NCBI GenBank assembly: GCA_002688965.1 | Contig: NZEE01000014.1 | Span: 14,700 to 21,583 of the forward strand | Direction of reading: 5' to 3' | Origin: an archaeon | GTDB taxonomy: Archaea > Aenigmatarchaeota > Aenigmatarchaeia > GW2011-AR5 > GCA-2688965 | DNA: 6,884 bases | Part shown: piece after piece, positions 1-5,576 of the stretch | Layout: every line of letters starts with the position of its first letter | Numbering within the stretch: the first letter of the stretch is position 1 | The notes under the pieces: model-generated | What the model was told of the DNA's origin: nothing | What the model saw: the letters and a program-made list of their open reading frames with translations, nothing else | Databases searched by the model: none | Made by a program: the position numbers and the translations under genes

Positions 1-61
1 AGCAGGTAACCGTGTCCTCAAATGTATGTATAATAGATGTGCTAGTACTGTTGAAAATTAA

Positions 62-313
62 TTAAAAAGTAACCATACAGTATTCTTGTCTAAAATCTTT
101 AAGACGTACGCGTATTTTTCCTCGTTCTTCTAAACTAGCAACAACTGTTTCTGGTTGATTACTTTCATCGAATTCAGATCCTGGTTTTCGTCTATAAATG
201 TTAAGTCGATCAACTAAATCATCTCTATTAATGGTTTTTGTCGCTGGACGATTCCTTAACCAATCTGTTATATAAATTTCTTCAGCTGTTAATTCTGTTG
301 TTGTTTCAGACAT
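62..313 (-). CDS. small hypothetical protein, possible winged-helix fold (83 aa)
   Basis: The family is not recognised. The 83-residue product begins MSETTTEL and has a layout compatible with a small winged-helix DNA-binding domain: helix 10-22, a second helix around 29-39, a charged loop 40-50, a helix 53-64 (PETVVASLEERG) and a strand-turn-strand ending near 83 (KIRVRLKD...EYCMVTF). That fold is an inference from the helix/strand pattern, not a family match. The ATG at 313 is preferred because a TATA-like stretch lies about 24 bases upstream and no Shine-Dalgarno site is present, as in the other AT-rich genes here. The frame stays open upstream to a TTG at 475, but that 54-residue extension has no start signal. 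It is divergent from the gene at 577. It could be a transcription regulator or simply a small hypothetical protein. Confidence 0.6.
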   Translation of the reverse strand: MSETTTELTAEEIYITDWLRNRPATKTINRDDLVDRLNIYRRKPGSEFDESNQPETVVASLEERGKIRVRLKDFRQEYCMVTF

Positions 314-330
314 AGAAGTTTTATTGGAGA

Positions 331-342
331 ATATATTTTTAA
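331..342 (-). promoter_or_regulatory. TATA-like box for the 62-313 gene
   Basis: On the minus strand the bases read TTAAAAATATAT, centred 24-25 bases before the ATG at 313. That spacing fits an archaeal TATA box driving a leaderless transcript. No Shine-Dalgarno motif lies between the box and the start codon. The call rests on motif and spacing only. Confidence 0.45.
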
Positions 343-544
343 GGTTGTTACTGATGTTTGTTCGTTTCTTTAGGACTCTCACCAAAAACACATAATGTAT
401 CTTTTCGTATGGTCGGGTATGGGAATCTGTCTTCTTCAGGGTCCCGTGTTCTTGTAGCACGATCTTTGACCACAAGTAGGTATAACTTTTTTGAAAACAT
501 AATTATTATTTACTTGAATAATATTTAATACCGATTCTTTTCTG

Positions 545-554
545 TTTTTTAAGA
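545..554 (+). promoter_or_regulatory. TATA-like box for the 577-783 gene
   Basis: TTTTTTAAGA is centred 27 bases before the ATG at 577, the position expected for an archaeal TATA box on a leaderless mRNA. A second AT-rich candidate, AATATTTAATA at 520-530, would give a leader of roughly 25-30 bases instead. AT-rich background makes either match easy to find by chance. Confidence 0.35.
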
Positions 555-576
555 TTTGCTATCTATTATTGTATCT

Positions 577-783
577 ATGAATGAATTACATATTTATTGG
601 AAAGCTGCTATTCCAGATGAGGAACTTAGACAATTATTATCTGATAATGGTTGTACGGAGGGTACAACAAAAACTGATGATTGTGACAAACCATATACCA
701 CTGTTTTTACAGAATACGATTCAAAACATGTTGCATTTGGCCTTGATCGCAATAGCCATGTTCAAAGAGTATTAATTCAATAA
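577..783 (+). CDS. hypothetical protein, 68 aa
   Basis: No family is recognised. The protein begins MNELHIYWKA, a likely strand, followed by a helix at 13-25 (PDEELRQLLSDNG). Next comes a polar loop with two cysteines (C26, C36), then two likely strands (TTVFTEYDS and HVAFGLD) and an end at VQRVLIQ. It has no signal peptide or membrane segment, so a small cytosolic alpha/beta protein is the most that can be said. The frame is open back to a TTG at 556. The ATG at 577 is preferred because a TATA-like box sits 27 bases upstream and no ribosome-binding site supports the TTG. It is divergent from the 62-313 gene and convergent with the large secreted-protein gene, its stop codon ending only 5 bases from that gene's stop. 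Confidence 0.6.
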   Translation: MNELHIYWKAAIPDEELRQLLSDNGCTEGTTKTDDCDKPYTTVFTEYDSKHVAFGLDRNSHVQRVLIQ

Positions 784-788
784 TTCAT

Positions 789-3050
789 TTAATACCAGCA
801 TTCTGGTTGGTAGCATTCTTGTCTGTCGATTATTAATCCTAATGGTGAAAGGAGTATAGCCGCGTCGCCATTGTTGTTCCAAATTGCTGAAGATCGGTTC
901 CAAAAAAGATCTGTTGCAGTATTATGACCATGACTAGTATGAATGGACACCCTATCGAAGAGGTAAAAGTGTGGGAAAACAAACGTATGATTTGCGATAT
1001 CTTTCAGGAGAAATCCTGAAATGTTATAATTTCCAATAAGTTCAACTTCTTCATCTAATTTATCTATTCCTTTTAATTTAATTTTTTTTATTGAAACATT
1101 AATGTATTTTATTTCTAAATCTCCTTTTTTGTACATATGCTTTCCAATTATAGATAAATCTAAAATATCAATAATCCCATCACAATTTATATCGTGATTT
1201 TTATTTTTTTGAGATGTAAATGATTTTTTGATTTCATTCAAATCCTTTTTTGATATTTTATTATCATTATTCATGTTTCCTGGGATAAAATCTAAAATTG
1301 AAATATTTTCGGATTTACTAAATTCTATCAAGAGATGTTTTCTTAAATAAAATTCAGGTAAAATTGATAAACTTAGTTGACCTAAAGAAAGATTTAATTT
1401 TATTTTAGTTTTTAATTTCTTATTAAATTCTGAAATTCTATTATTTTGTTTTACTTTTATTTTTAGGTTTCTTTCTTTATTCATACAATAAGGAAGTAAC
1501 GTATCTATTCCTAAAATATTGGTCGTATAATTATTTTCAAAAAACAATCTCTGTAAAGAATATTTTAATTCGTCAGATGTATCTAGAGTTGTTATATTAA
1601 TAATTGCTGTAGTATTTTCGACAAGTTCTATACTTGGATTGATGTCAATATATAATTTTGCTATTTTATTTGGTTTCAAAAAATAGCTATGGTTATATCT
1701 TATTCCTGCTTGCCACCATCCGATCGTATACCAATCTGTTCCTTGTATTTGATCCCATTGAAAATTAGTATCATATATTTCTATGTTGTCTTCAAATATT
1801 TTTAATGATAACATAGATTTTTTCTTGGGTTTAGCACAAATATGATTTCCATATTGATTAACAATGCATTTTGTATTATTATACCCTGTGGAGATATTTA
1901 GCTCTCCAAGGTTTGTTAAATTTATAATTAACCCTGAAAGTTTTGTCTGATTAAATATTGATTCTATTTTTATATTTCTTTCAAAAATCTTTTCTATATA
2001 TGTATGTTTTAGAACTTCTGTTTTTCTTATGTTAACGGATTTTTTCGTTGTTTGTAAGAAATCGTCAAGTATTGACATCAATCCAGATAGTTGGTAATAC
2101 TCTAAATTAGTATAATAATTTTTTTCTCGTGTAATATCTATTTCATTTATCTTTGAATTAATCTGATTTATGATATTACCAATCTCTGTATAATTTATTT
2201 CTTGTTTATCCCATTCTGTTGATTCATTCCCCAATAAAATTTGAAGTTCATCTATATTTGATAATACTTTTTCAGTTTGGGGTGTCCATGATGTTATGAA
2301 AATAATCAAATCTGATAATAAATTTTTAGTTGTTTTTGTAAGTAAATTAAAATGTGTTCCAATAATTGGAGTCTTTTTTGAAAAAGAATCCTTAAATCCT
2401 GATCCTATATTCAACCACCCAGGATCGGCTACTAATGATAATGAAAATGACATCCCTGTTAAAGAAACAAGTGATTCTAAAGCTGAAAGAGAAACTTTTG
2501 AATCCCATGTATTCCTCCCAGATATAATATTCCAAAAGTTTTTCCAATCCCCAAGAAATTTCGCGGAGTCATTTGTAAATGATGAAAAATATTTAGTTGT
2601 GTTTCTTTGTTCACATAACTCTATTTTTTTTGAATAATTTGTTGTTATGAATGAATCACTATAAAACATTGTTATGTTCATATTTAACAAAATCTTTTTG
2701 GTTGTTGTATTGAAAAAAATAATTGCTGAATTATAATACCCAGATTCTAATATATTATAATCAATAAGAGTGTTATTAATTTGTTCATCAAAATCTAAAT
2801 TATCTCCTTTGGTCATTGATATTATTTTGGAAACAGAAGCGTTTTCCAAATTCATTTCCAAAACAGTTTTATCAGAATTTTTACCAATTATACTGTATTC
2901 ATTTAATACCGATATAACAAACATATGCGTATTATTTTCTATTAAACATTTGTCTGTTATCAAATTTATTTTAGGAATCGGTTGAAAAAACGCAAAACCT
3001 GCGGGTGATAATAAAATTAAGAAACCTATTGATAGTAATAACAATTTCAT
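789..3050 (-). CDS. secreted glycoprotein-like surface protein with dockerin-like module and lamin-tail domain (753 aa)
   Basis: This is a secreted protein without a recognisable catalytic domain. Residues 1-20 are a classical signal peptide (basic start, leucine-rich core, likely cleavage after GFA). Residues about 160-380 are predicted mostly helical. A small beta module around 540-587 precedes a dockerin-like pair of calcium loops at 588-642. In the second loop D620, N622, D624, G625 and D631 are canonical; the first has N592 instead of Asp at position 1. Residues about 645-745 match a lamin-tail domain, with the typical TATDLFW and WNNNGDAAILL signatures. I count 24 N-x-S/T sequons, suggesting heavy AglB-type N-glycosylation. 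No C-terminal membrane anchor is seen and the protein ends CYQPECWY. It starts 24 bases after fni on the same strand, with its own TATA-like sequence at 3073-3080. The role is probably cell-surface or adhesive, which is inference. Very AT-rich codon use matches the archaeal neighbours. Confidence 0.85.
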   Translation of the reverse strand: MKLLLLSIGFLILLSPAGFAFFQPIPKINLITDKCLIENNTHMFVISVLNEYSIIGKNSDKTVLEMNLENASVSKIISMTKGDNLDFDEQINNTLIDYNILESGYYNSAIIFFNTTTKKILLNMNITMFYSDSFITTNYSKKIELCEQRNTTKYFSSFTNDSAKFLGDWKNFWNIISGRNTWDSKVSLSALESLVSLTGMSFSLSLVADPGWLNIGSGFKDSFSKKTPIIGTHFNLLTKTTKNLLSDLIIFITSWTPQTEKVLSNIDELQILLGNESTEWDKQEINYTEIGNIINQINSKINEIDITREKNYYTNLEYYQLSGLMSILDDFLQTTKKSVNIRKTEVLKHTYIEKIFERNIKIESIFNQTKLSGLIINLTNLGELNISTGYNNTKCIVNQYGNHICAKPKKKSMLSLKIFEDNIEIYDTNFQWDQIQGTDWYTIGWWQAGIRYNHSYFLKPNKIAKLYIDINPSIELVENTTAIINITTLDTSDELKYSLQRLFFENNYTTNILGIDTLLPYCMNKERNLKIKVKQNNRISEFNKKLKTKIKLNLSLGQLSLSILPEFYLRKHLLIEFSKSENISILDFIPGNMNNDNKISKKDLNEIKKSFTSQKNKNHDINCDGIIDILDLSIIGKHMYKKGDLEIKYINVSIKKIKLKGIDKLDEEVELIGNYNISGFLLKDIANHTFVFPHFYLFDRVSIHTSHGHNTATDLFWNRSSAIWNNNGDAAILLSPLGLIIDRQECYQPECWY

Positions 3051-3072
3051 AATCTATAGTGTATTTCTACAG

Positions 3073-3080
3073 TTTTATCT
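3073..3080 (-). promoter_or_regulatory. possible TATA-like box overlapping the fni stop codon
   Basis: On the minus strand this reads AGATAAAA and is centred about 27 bases before the ATG at 3050, the same spacing as the other candidate boxes. It overlaps the TAA of fni. It would let the secreted-protein gene be transcribed independently. The alternative is co-transcription with fni, given the 24-base gap. Confidence 0.25.
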
Positions 3081-4142
3081 TTTAGCATACTCATCTAACT
3101 TCACGCCACGCTGTTTAAGCCATTGGCGAGTCTTACCTGTAATTATTACTGGCTTTTTTCTAAGATCTTCAACATTTTTTGCGCCTACAGAAAACATTGC
3201 GACACGCAAATCGTAAATAAAATTCTCTAACCATTTTTTGACTGCTTCAGAACTTTCATGAGCTGGTTTAAGTAATGGAAGTGCTATTCCAATAACTTCT
3301 GCGCCTAATGCAAGTGCTTTTGCAGCTTGCAATCCGTTTCTAATTCCACCAGAGGCTATAATCGGTATTTCCACGGTTTGTTTTATTTCTATAAGTGAGA
3401 TAGGAGTAGGTATTCCAAATTGTTTGAACGTTTCACCTGCTTTATTGATATTTCGCTTTGCTTCTATTAGTGGCCATGATGTTCCGCCCATTCCTGCGAT
3501 ATCAATTGCTTTAACACCTACTTTTTCCAATGAGTGAGCAGAATCTTTATCAATTCCACATCCAACTTCTTTTACTATAATAGGTTTATCAGATGTTTTG
3601 GCTATTTTTTCTATTGCACTTATCATATCTTTGAATTCTGTATCACCTTCAACCTGACACGCTTCTTGTAATGGGTTTATGTGTAAATATAATGCATTAG
3701 CATCTATCATTTTGATTGCGTTTCTCATTTGTTCTTTAGTATATCCTTTCAATAACTGTACTGCACCCATATTTCCTATAACAACAGTGCTAGGAGCTAC
3801 ATCTCGTACTTGATATGTCTTTTCTAGTTCTGGATTTTCTAAAGCAGCTCTTTGAGAACCGGTTGCAAATGCTATTCCTAATTCTTCAGCAGCTTTTGCC
3901 AAGTTCTTGTTTATTGCTTCAGCTTCAGGTGTACCACCAGTCATTGAAGATATCAAAATAGGGGCTTTTAGCTCTTTTCCTAAGAAATCTACATGAGTAT
4001 CAATATTCTTTAGATTTAGATCAGGTAAACATCTGTAAACTAAGTCTATATCTGCAAATACATCAAAACATTCACTATTATCTACTTTTTCCTTTATGCA
4101 AATGTCAATGTGGTCTTTTTTACGCGATTCAGTTTTAGCCAT
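3075..4142 (-). CDS. fni: type 2 isopentenyl-diphosphate delta-isomerase (355 aa)
   Basis: This enzyme interconverts isopentenyl and dimethylallyl diphosphate, the step that supplies both five-carbon units for isoprenoids, including archaeal ether lipids. Type 2 enzymes use reduced FMN and Mg2+ in a TIM barrel and act in the cytosol. Motifs appear in family order: RKKDHI at 7-12, MTGG at 67-70 (flavin site), GSQR at 95-98, N124 in IGNMGAVQ, HINPLQE at 154-160 with the conserved Gln159-Glu160 pair (catalytic and Mg2+ residues in this family), KEVGCGI at 191-197, GMGGTSW at 217-223 and ASGGIRNG at 263-270 (FMN phosphate). The length is normal for the family and no key residue is missing. Wording such as GSQRAALENPELEKTYQVRDVAP is archaeal in style. 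The ATG at 4142 is supported by a TATA-like box 27 bases upstream and by the lack of any upstream in-frame ATG. Confidence 0.96.
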   Translation of the reverse strand: MAKTESRKKDHIDICIKEKVDNSECFDVFADIDLVYRCLPDLNLKNIDTHVDFLGKELKAPILISSMTGGTPEAEAINKNLAKAAEELGIAFATGSQRAALENPELEKTYQVRDVAPSTVVIGNMGAVQLLKGYTKEQMRNAIKMIDANALYLHINPLQEACQVEGDTEFKDMISAIEKIAKTSDKPIIVKEVGCGIDKDSAHSLEKVGVKAIDIAGMGGTSWPLIEAKRNINKAGETFKQFGIPTPISLIEIKQTVEIPIIASGGIRNGLQAAKALALGAEVIGIALPLLKPAHESSEAVKKWLENFIYDLRVAMFSVGAKNVEDLRKKPVIITGKTRQWLKQRGVKLDEYAKR

Positions 4143-4164
4143 GAATATGAAGAGAATGTAATAG

Positions 4165-4174
4165 TTTTAAAATA
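4165..4174 (-). promoter_or_regulatory. TATA-like box for fni
   Basis: On the minus strand the bases read TATTTTAAAA, centred about 27 bases before the fni ATG at 4142. The intervening sequence holds no Shine-Dalgarno motif, so a leaderless archaeal transcript is the natural reading. Confidence 0.5.
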
Positions 4175-4305
4175 CGAATATTTTGCAATAATTGGGTGTT
4201 AATATGACTATTTAACGCATTTCTTAAACCCTTAAAAACCTTATAATTTGACTAATTTTACACACAAATTTACACGAAATTCAGAACGCGTAATGGCGAC
4301 TGAAC

Positions 4306-4413
4306 CTGACTTTTTTCACATGAAAACGGTCAGACAACTGCTCTAATGAGCATCATAGTCAATTTCTAGAAGGATAGCTGAAGCTGTCCACAATTCATGC
4401 CTCAAAACTGAGG
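4306..4413 (+). promoter_or_regulatory. structured 5' leader with four successive hairpins
   Basis: Four non-overlapping stems lie one after another before the first cassette gene. The first is 4306-4310 with 4329-4333 (CTGAC/GTCAG), extended by 4313-4317 with 4322-4326 (TTTTC/GAAAA). The second is 4339-4343 with 4348-4352 (TGCTC/GAGCA). The third is 4372-4378 with 4383-4389 (GGATAGC/GCTGTCC, one G-U pair, loop TGAA). The fourth is 4400-4404 with 4409-4413 (CCTCA/TGAGG). The Shine-Dalgarno site begins 9 bases after the last stem. No known riboswitch or ribozyme class is recognised. A weak bacterial promoter may precede it (TTGACT at 4248-4253, 17 bases, TACACG at 4271-4276). Confidence 0.4.
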
Positions 4414-4421
4414 AAAGACCG

Positions 4422-4428
4422 AAAGGAG
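4422..4428 (+). promoter_or_regulatory. Shine-Dalgarno site of the first cassette gene
   Basis: AAAGGAG lies 7 bases before the ATG at 4436. It fixes that start and marks bacterial-style initiation, unlike the flanking genes. Confidence 0.75.
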
Positions 4429-4435
4429 AAGGAAA

Positions 4436-4648
4436 ATGGATGACAGGATTTTGGTAGTGAGCAATGATTTCATGGGACTACCAGTTCATTTCGACGAAAA
4501 GAGCACGAGTAGTGAAATAACCACAGATCATCCGGTTGGTGTTATTATTGGGTGGTTTTTCAACGGTACCGCGATGTTTCTCGTTGAGCTCGATGGTCGG
4601 TTGACTTCACGCCGATTTGATGAAATACTAATCAAGCGGGACCAATAA
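4436..4648 (+). CDS. small hypothetical protein, beta-rich (70 aa)
   Basis: No family is recognised. The protein begins MDDRILVVSNDFMGLPVHF and shows an alternation of short hydrophobic strands: ILVVSND at 5-11, GVIIGWFFNG at 35-44, TAMFLVELDG at 45-54 and LTSRRFDEILI at 56-66. This pattern would suit a small SH3-like beta barrel, though that is inference. It has no signal peptide and the strands are too short and polar for membrane helices, so it is probably cytosolic. It is the first gene of the cassette, behind a structured leader and a strong Shine-Dalgarno site, with its stop 31 bases before the next start. Its codon use is mixed and less AT-biased than the archaeal genes. Confidence 0.7.
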   Translation: MDDRILVVSNDFMGLPVHFDEKSTSSEITTDHPVGVIIGWFFNGTAMFLVELDGRLTSRRFDEILIKRDQ

Positions 4649-4665
4649 CCCATGTAGCACAGGAA

Positions 4666-4672
4666 GAAGGAG
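4666..4672 (+). promoter_or_regulatory. Shine-Dalgarno site of the second cassette gene
   Basis: GAAGGAG lies 7 bases before the ATG at 4680, inside a purine-rich stretch, with the same spacing as in the other two cassette genes. Confidence 0.7.
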
Positions 4673-4679
4673 AGGGAAG

Positions 4680-4934
4680 ATGAGAAAGCTGTTGTGCATC
4701 GTTGTGATGATCGGTATGTTTGTTTCCTCTATATATTGCGGGATGAGTTTTCTCTACACGAACCCGTTGTTTGGCAAAACTGATTCGTTGTTGTCGCCGA
4801 ATAACGTTATCGGATGTCTTGTCATTTTCAGTCTCCTCGTCTCGCATGGGTGCACTATTCACGTGTTTCTCAAACTCTACATAAAGTGCGGGCAGGAAGA
4901 AGCTGAAAGAATCCAGGTAGTTCATCAAGGTTGA
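4680..4934 (+). CDS. small two-helix membrane protein, hypothetical (84 aa)
   Basis: No family is recognised. Two hydrophobic segments are clear. One runs from about residue 3 to 25, directly after the basic start MRK (LLCIVVMIGMFVSSIYCG). The second runs from about 43 to 66 (VIGCLVIFSLLVSHGC onward). A polar loop of roughly 17 residues lies between them, and the hydrophilic tail is charged (QEEAERIQVV). The basic N-terminus suggests both ends face the cytoplasm, as predicted by the positive-inside rule. The first segment could instead be read as a signal peptide, but no clean cleavage site follows it. The start is set by GAAGGAG 7 bases upstream. The stop lies 48 bases before the next gene of the cassette. 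Confidence 0.7.
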   Translation: MRKLLCIVVMIGMFVSSIYCGMSFLYTNPLFGKTDSLLSPNNVIGCLVIFSLLVSHGCTIHVFLKLYIKCGQEEAERIQVVHQG

Positions 4935-4968
4935 TTCCAGTATGTAACTGGGGTCTTGTTTCTAGGCG

Positions 4969-4975
4969 AAAGGAG
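4969..4975 (+). promoter_or_regulatory. Shine-Dalgarno site that decides the start of the third cassette gene
   Basis: AAAGGAG lies 7 bases before the ATG at 4983. The frame is open back to a TTG at 4956, but this site falls inside that extension and directs initiation at 4983. Confidence 0.75.
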
Positions 4976-4982
4976 TGGAAAG

Positions 4983-5456
4983 ATGAGATTGAGTTTGAGT
5001 TGGTTCACGCGCAATCGTGTGGTGGCTATTGCCATAGTTGTTTTCTTGTGTGTTGCACTTGGGTGGGTCTTGACAAGGGACTACCCCCCGAGCTCCACGG
5101 AGTACAAGAGCAAGGTCACGAAGCTCGAGAAGAAGGTGGCCAAGCTCAAGGCTGAGCACAAGAAAGTCAACAAGGAGAAGGATGAGAAATTTCTGAAGAT
5201 CAATCTCAAGACTCGGAAACGGGTTGTTGAGGAAGTTCTCGGAGATGCCATTGCTTCTGGCGCAGTGGTCAGCAAGATGCCTGGTGTCAAGGTTCCCAGG
5301 GCCAGAATTCACATTGACAACACTGCTGGCGGAGTGAAGATTACATATCTGCTGGACGTGGTGTACACTAACCGGCGTATTCTTGCCAAACCTCACAAGT
5401 TTCAGGTCAGGATTAGCAAGGAAGTGTACGGCAAGCTCAAGTTTCCCAAGCCGTAA
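4983..5456 (+). CDS. membrane-anchored coiled-coil protein, hypothetical (157 aa)
   Basis: No family is recognised. The architecture is clear. A short basic cytoplasmic start is followed by one transmembrane helix at about 12-30 (VVAIAIVVFLCVALGWVL). A short linker (RDYPPSST) leads to a lysine-rich coiled coil at about 41-75, with heptad positions V45, L48, V52, L55 and V62. A helix around 78-95 follows, then a beta-rich C-terminal part at 105-157 (ARIHIDNTAGGVKITYLLDVVYTN...KFQVRIS). The body is very basic. The topology is probably N-terminus in, body outside, although the positive charge leaves this uncertain. Lysine codons are overwhelmingly AAG, in sharp contrast with the flanking genes. 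It is the last gene of the cassette, followed after 12 bases by a terminator-like hairpin. Confidence 0.8.
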   Translation: MRLSLSWFTRNRVVAIAIVVFLCVALGWVLTRDYPPSSTEYKSKVTKLEKKVAKLKAEHKKVNKEKDEKFLKINLKTRKRVVEEVLGDAIASGAVVSKMPGVKVPRARIHIDNTAGGVKITYLLDVVYTNRRILAKPHKFQVRISKEVYGKLKFPKP

Positions 5457-5468
5457 CTGGCTCTTGAC

Positions 5469-5502
5469 AAGAACAACCCTGCCTAAAAACAGGGTTGTTC
5501 TT
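5469..5502 (+). terminator. intrinsic terminator-like hairpin ending the cassette
   Basis: A perfect 13-bp stem, AAGAACAACCCTG (5469-5481) with CAGGGTTGTTCTT (5490-5502), encloses an 8-base loop. It sits 12 bases after the stop of the third cassette gene. The thymines lie mostly inside the stem end (TTGTTCTTT), with only a weak T-run beyond, so it could act in either direction. Such a hairpin is typical of bacteria rather than archaea. Confidence 0.75.
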
Positions 5503-5547
5503 TACTACTGTCAACTTATCGGTATATATTAAAGGCCATCTTAAGGG

Positions 5548-5556
5548 TTTTAATAC
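5548..5556 (+). promoter_or_regulatory. TATA-like box for the cysteine-rich secreted protein
   Basis: TTTTAATAC is centred 25 bases before the ATG at 5577, matching the leaderless spacing seen at the other archaeal-type genes. A second candidate, TATATATT at 5523-5530, would give a leader of roughly 25 bases. Neither start candidate has a Shine-Dalgarno motif. Confidence 0.45.
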
Positions 5557-5576
5557 TTATCATCCGTTTCATAAAT

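Larger units (their letters stand above)
4281..5502 (+). other. bacterial-type three-gene cassette embedded in archaeal-type sequence
   Basis: This segment differs from both flanks in several independent ways. Its base composition is higher: 5101-5160 has 32 G+C of 60, against 9 of 60 at 1381-1440. Lysine is written mostly AAG rather than AAA. All three genes carry AAGGAG-type Shine-Dalgarno sites exactly 7 bases before ATG, while none of the flanking genes has one. The segment ends in a long hairpin resembling an intrinsic terminator. The edges are approximate. No transposase, integrase, terminal inverted repeat or flanking direct repeat was found. It is either a horizontally acquired bacterial operon or a chimeric join in a metagenome assembly. 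Confidence 0.6.

Noticed and set aside
1..61. Possible C-terminal tail of a plus-strand gene (frame from base 2, ending TAA at 59-61, abutting the stop of the 62-313 gene)
   Set aside because: At this length another plus frame and a minus frame are also open, and the 19 residues match nothing I recognise. It cannot be told from chance.
314..475. N-terminal extension of the 62-313 protein from a TTG at 475
   Set aside because: There is no start signal at the TTG. The ATG at 313 has a well-placed TATA-like box whose sequence would fall inside the extension.
2296..2637. Plus-strand open frame of 113 residues
   Set aside because: It lies wholly antisense within the secreted glycoprotein gene, which has a signal peptide and recognisable domains; no start signal supports the antisense frame.
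4242..4247. TATAAT as the -10 element for the cassette
   Set aside because: No acceptable -35 lies 16-18 bases upstream and the motif sits in the AT-rich archaeal-type flank, where it is likely by chance.
4342..4427. Hammerhead ribozyme resemblance (CTAATGAG with a later GAAA)
   Set aside because: The core should read CTGATGA, and the segments between it and GAAA do not form the required stem II.
4632..5396. Minus-strand open frames opposite the cassette genes, and a short alternate plus frame at 4931-5155
   Set aside because: They lack ribosome-binding sites and overlap plus-strand genes that each have a Shine-Dalgarno site and membrane or coiled-coil features.
4260..5530. Insertion sequence or integrase-mediated island
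   Set aside because: No transposase, integrase, terminal inverted repeats or matching direct repeats were found at the edges of the compositionally distinct block.
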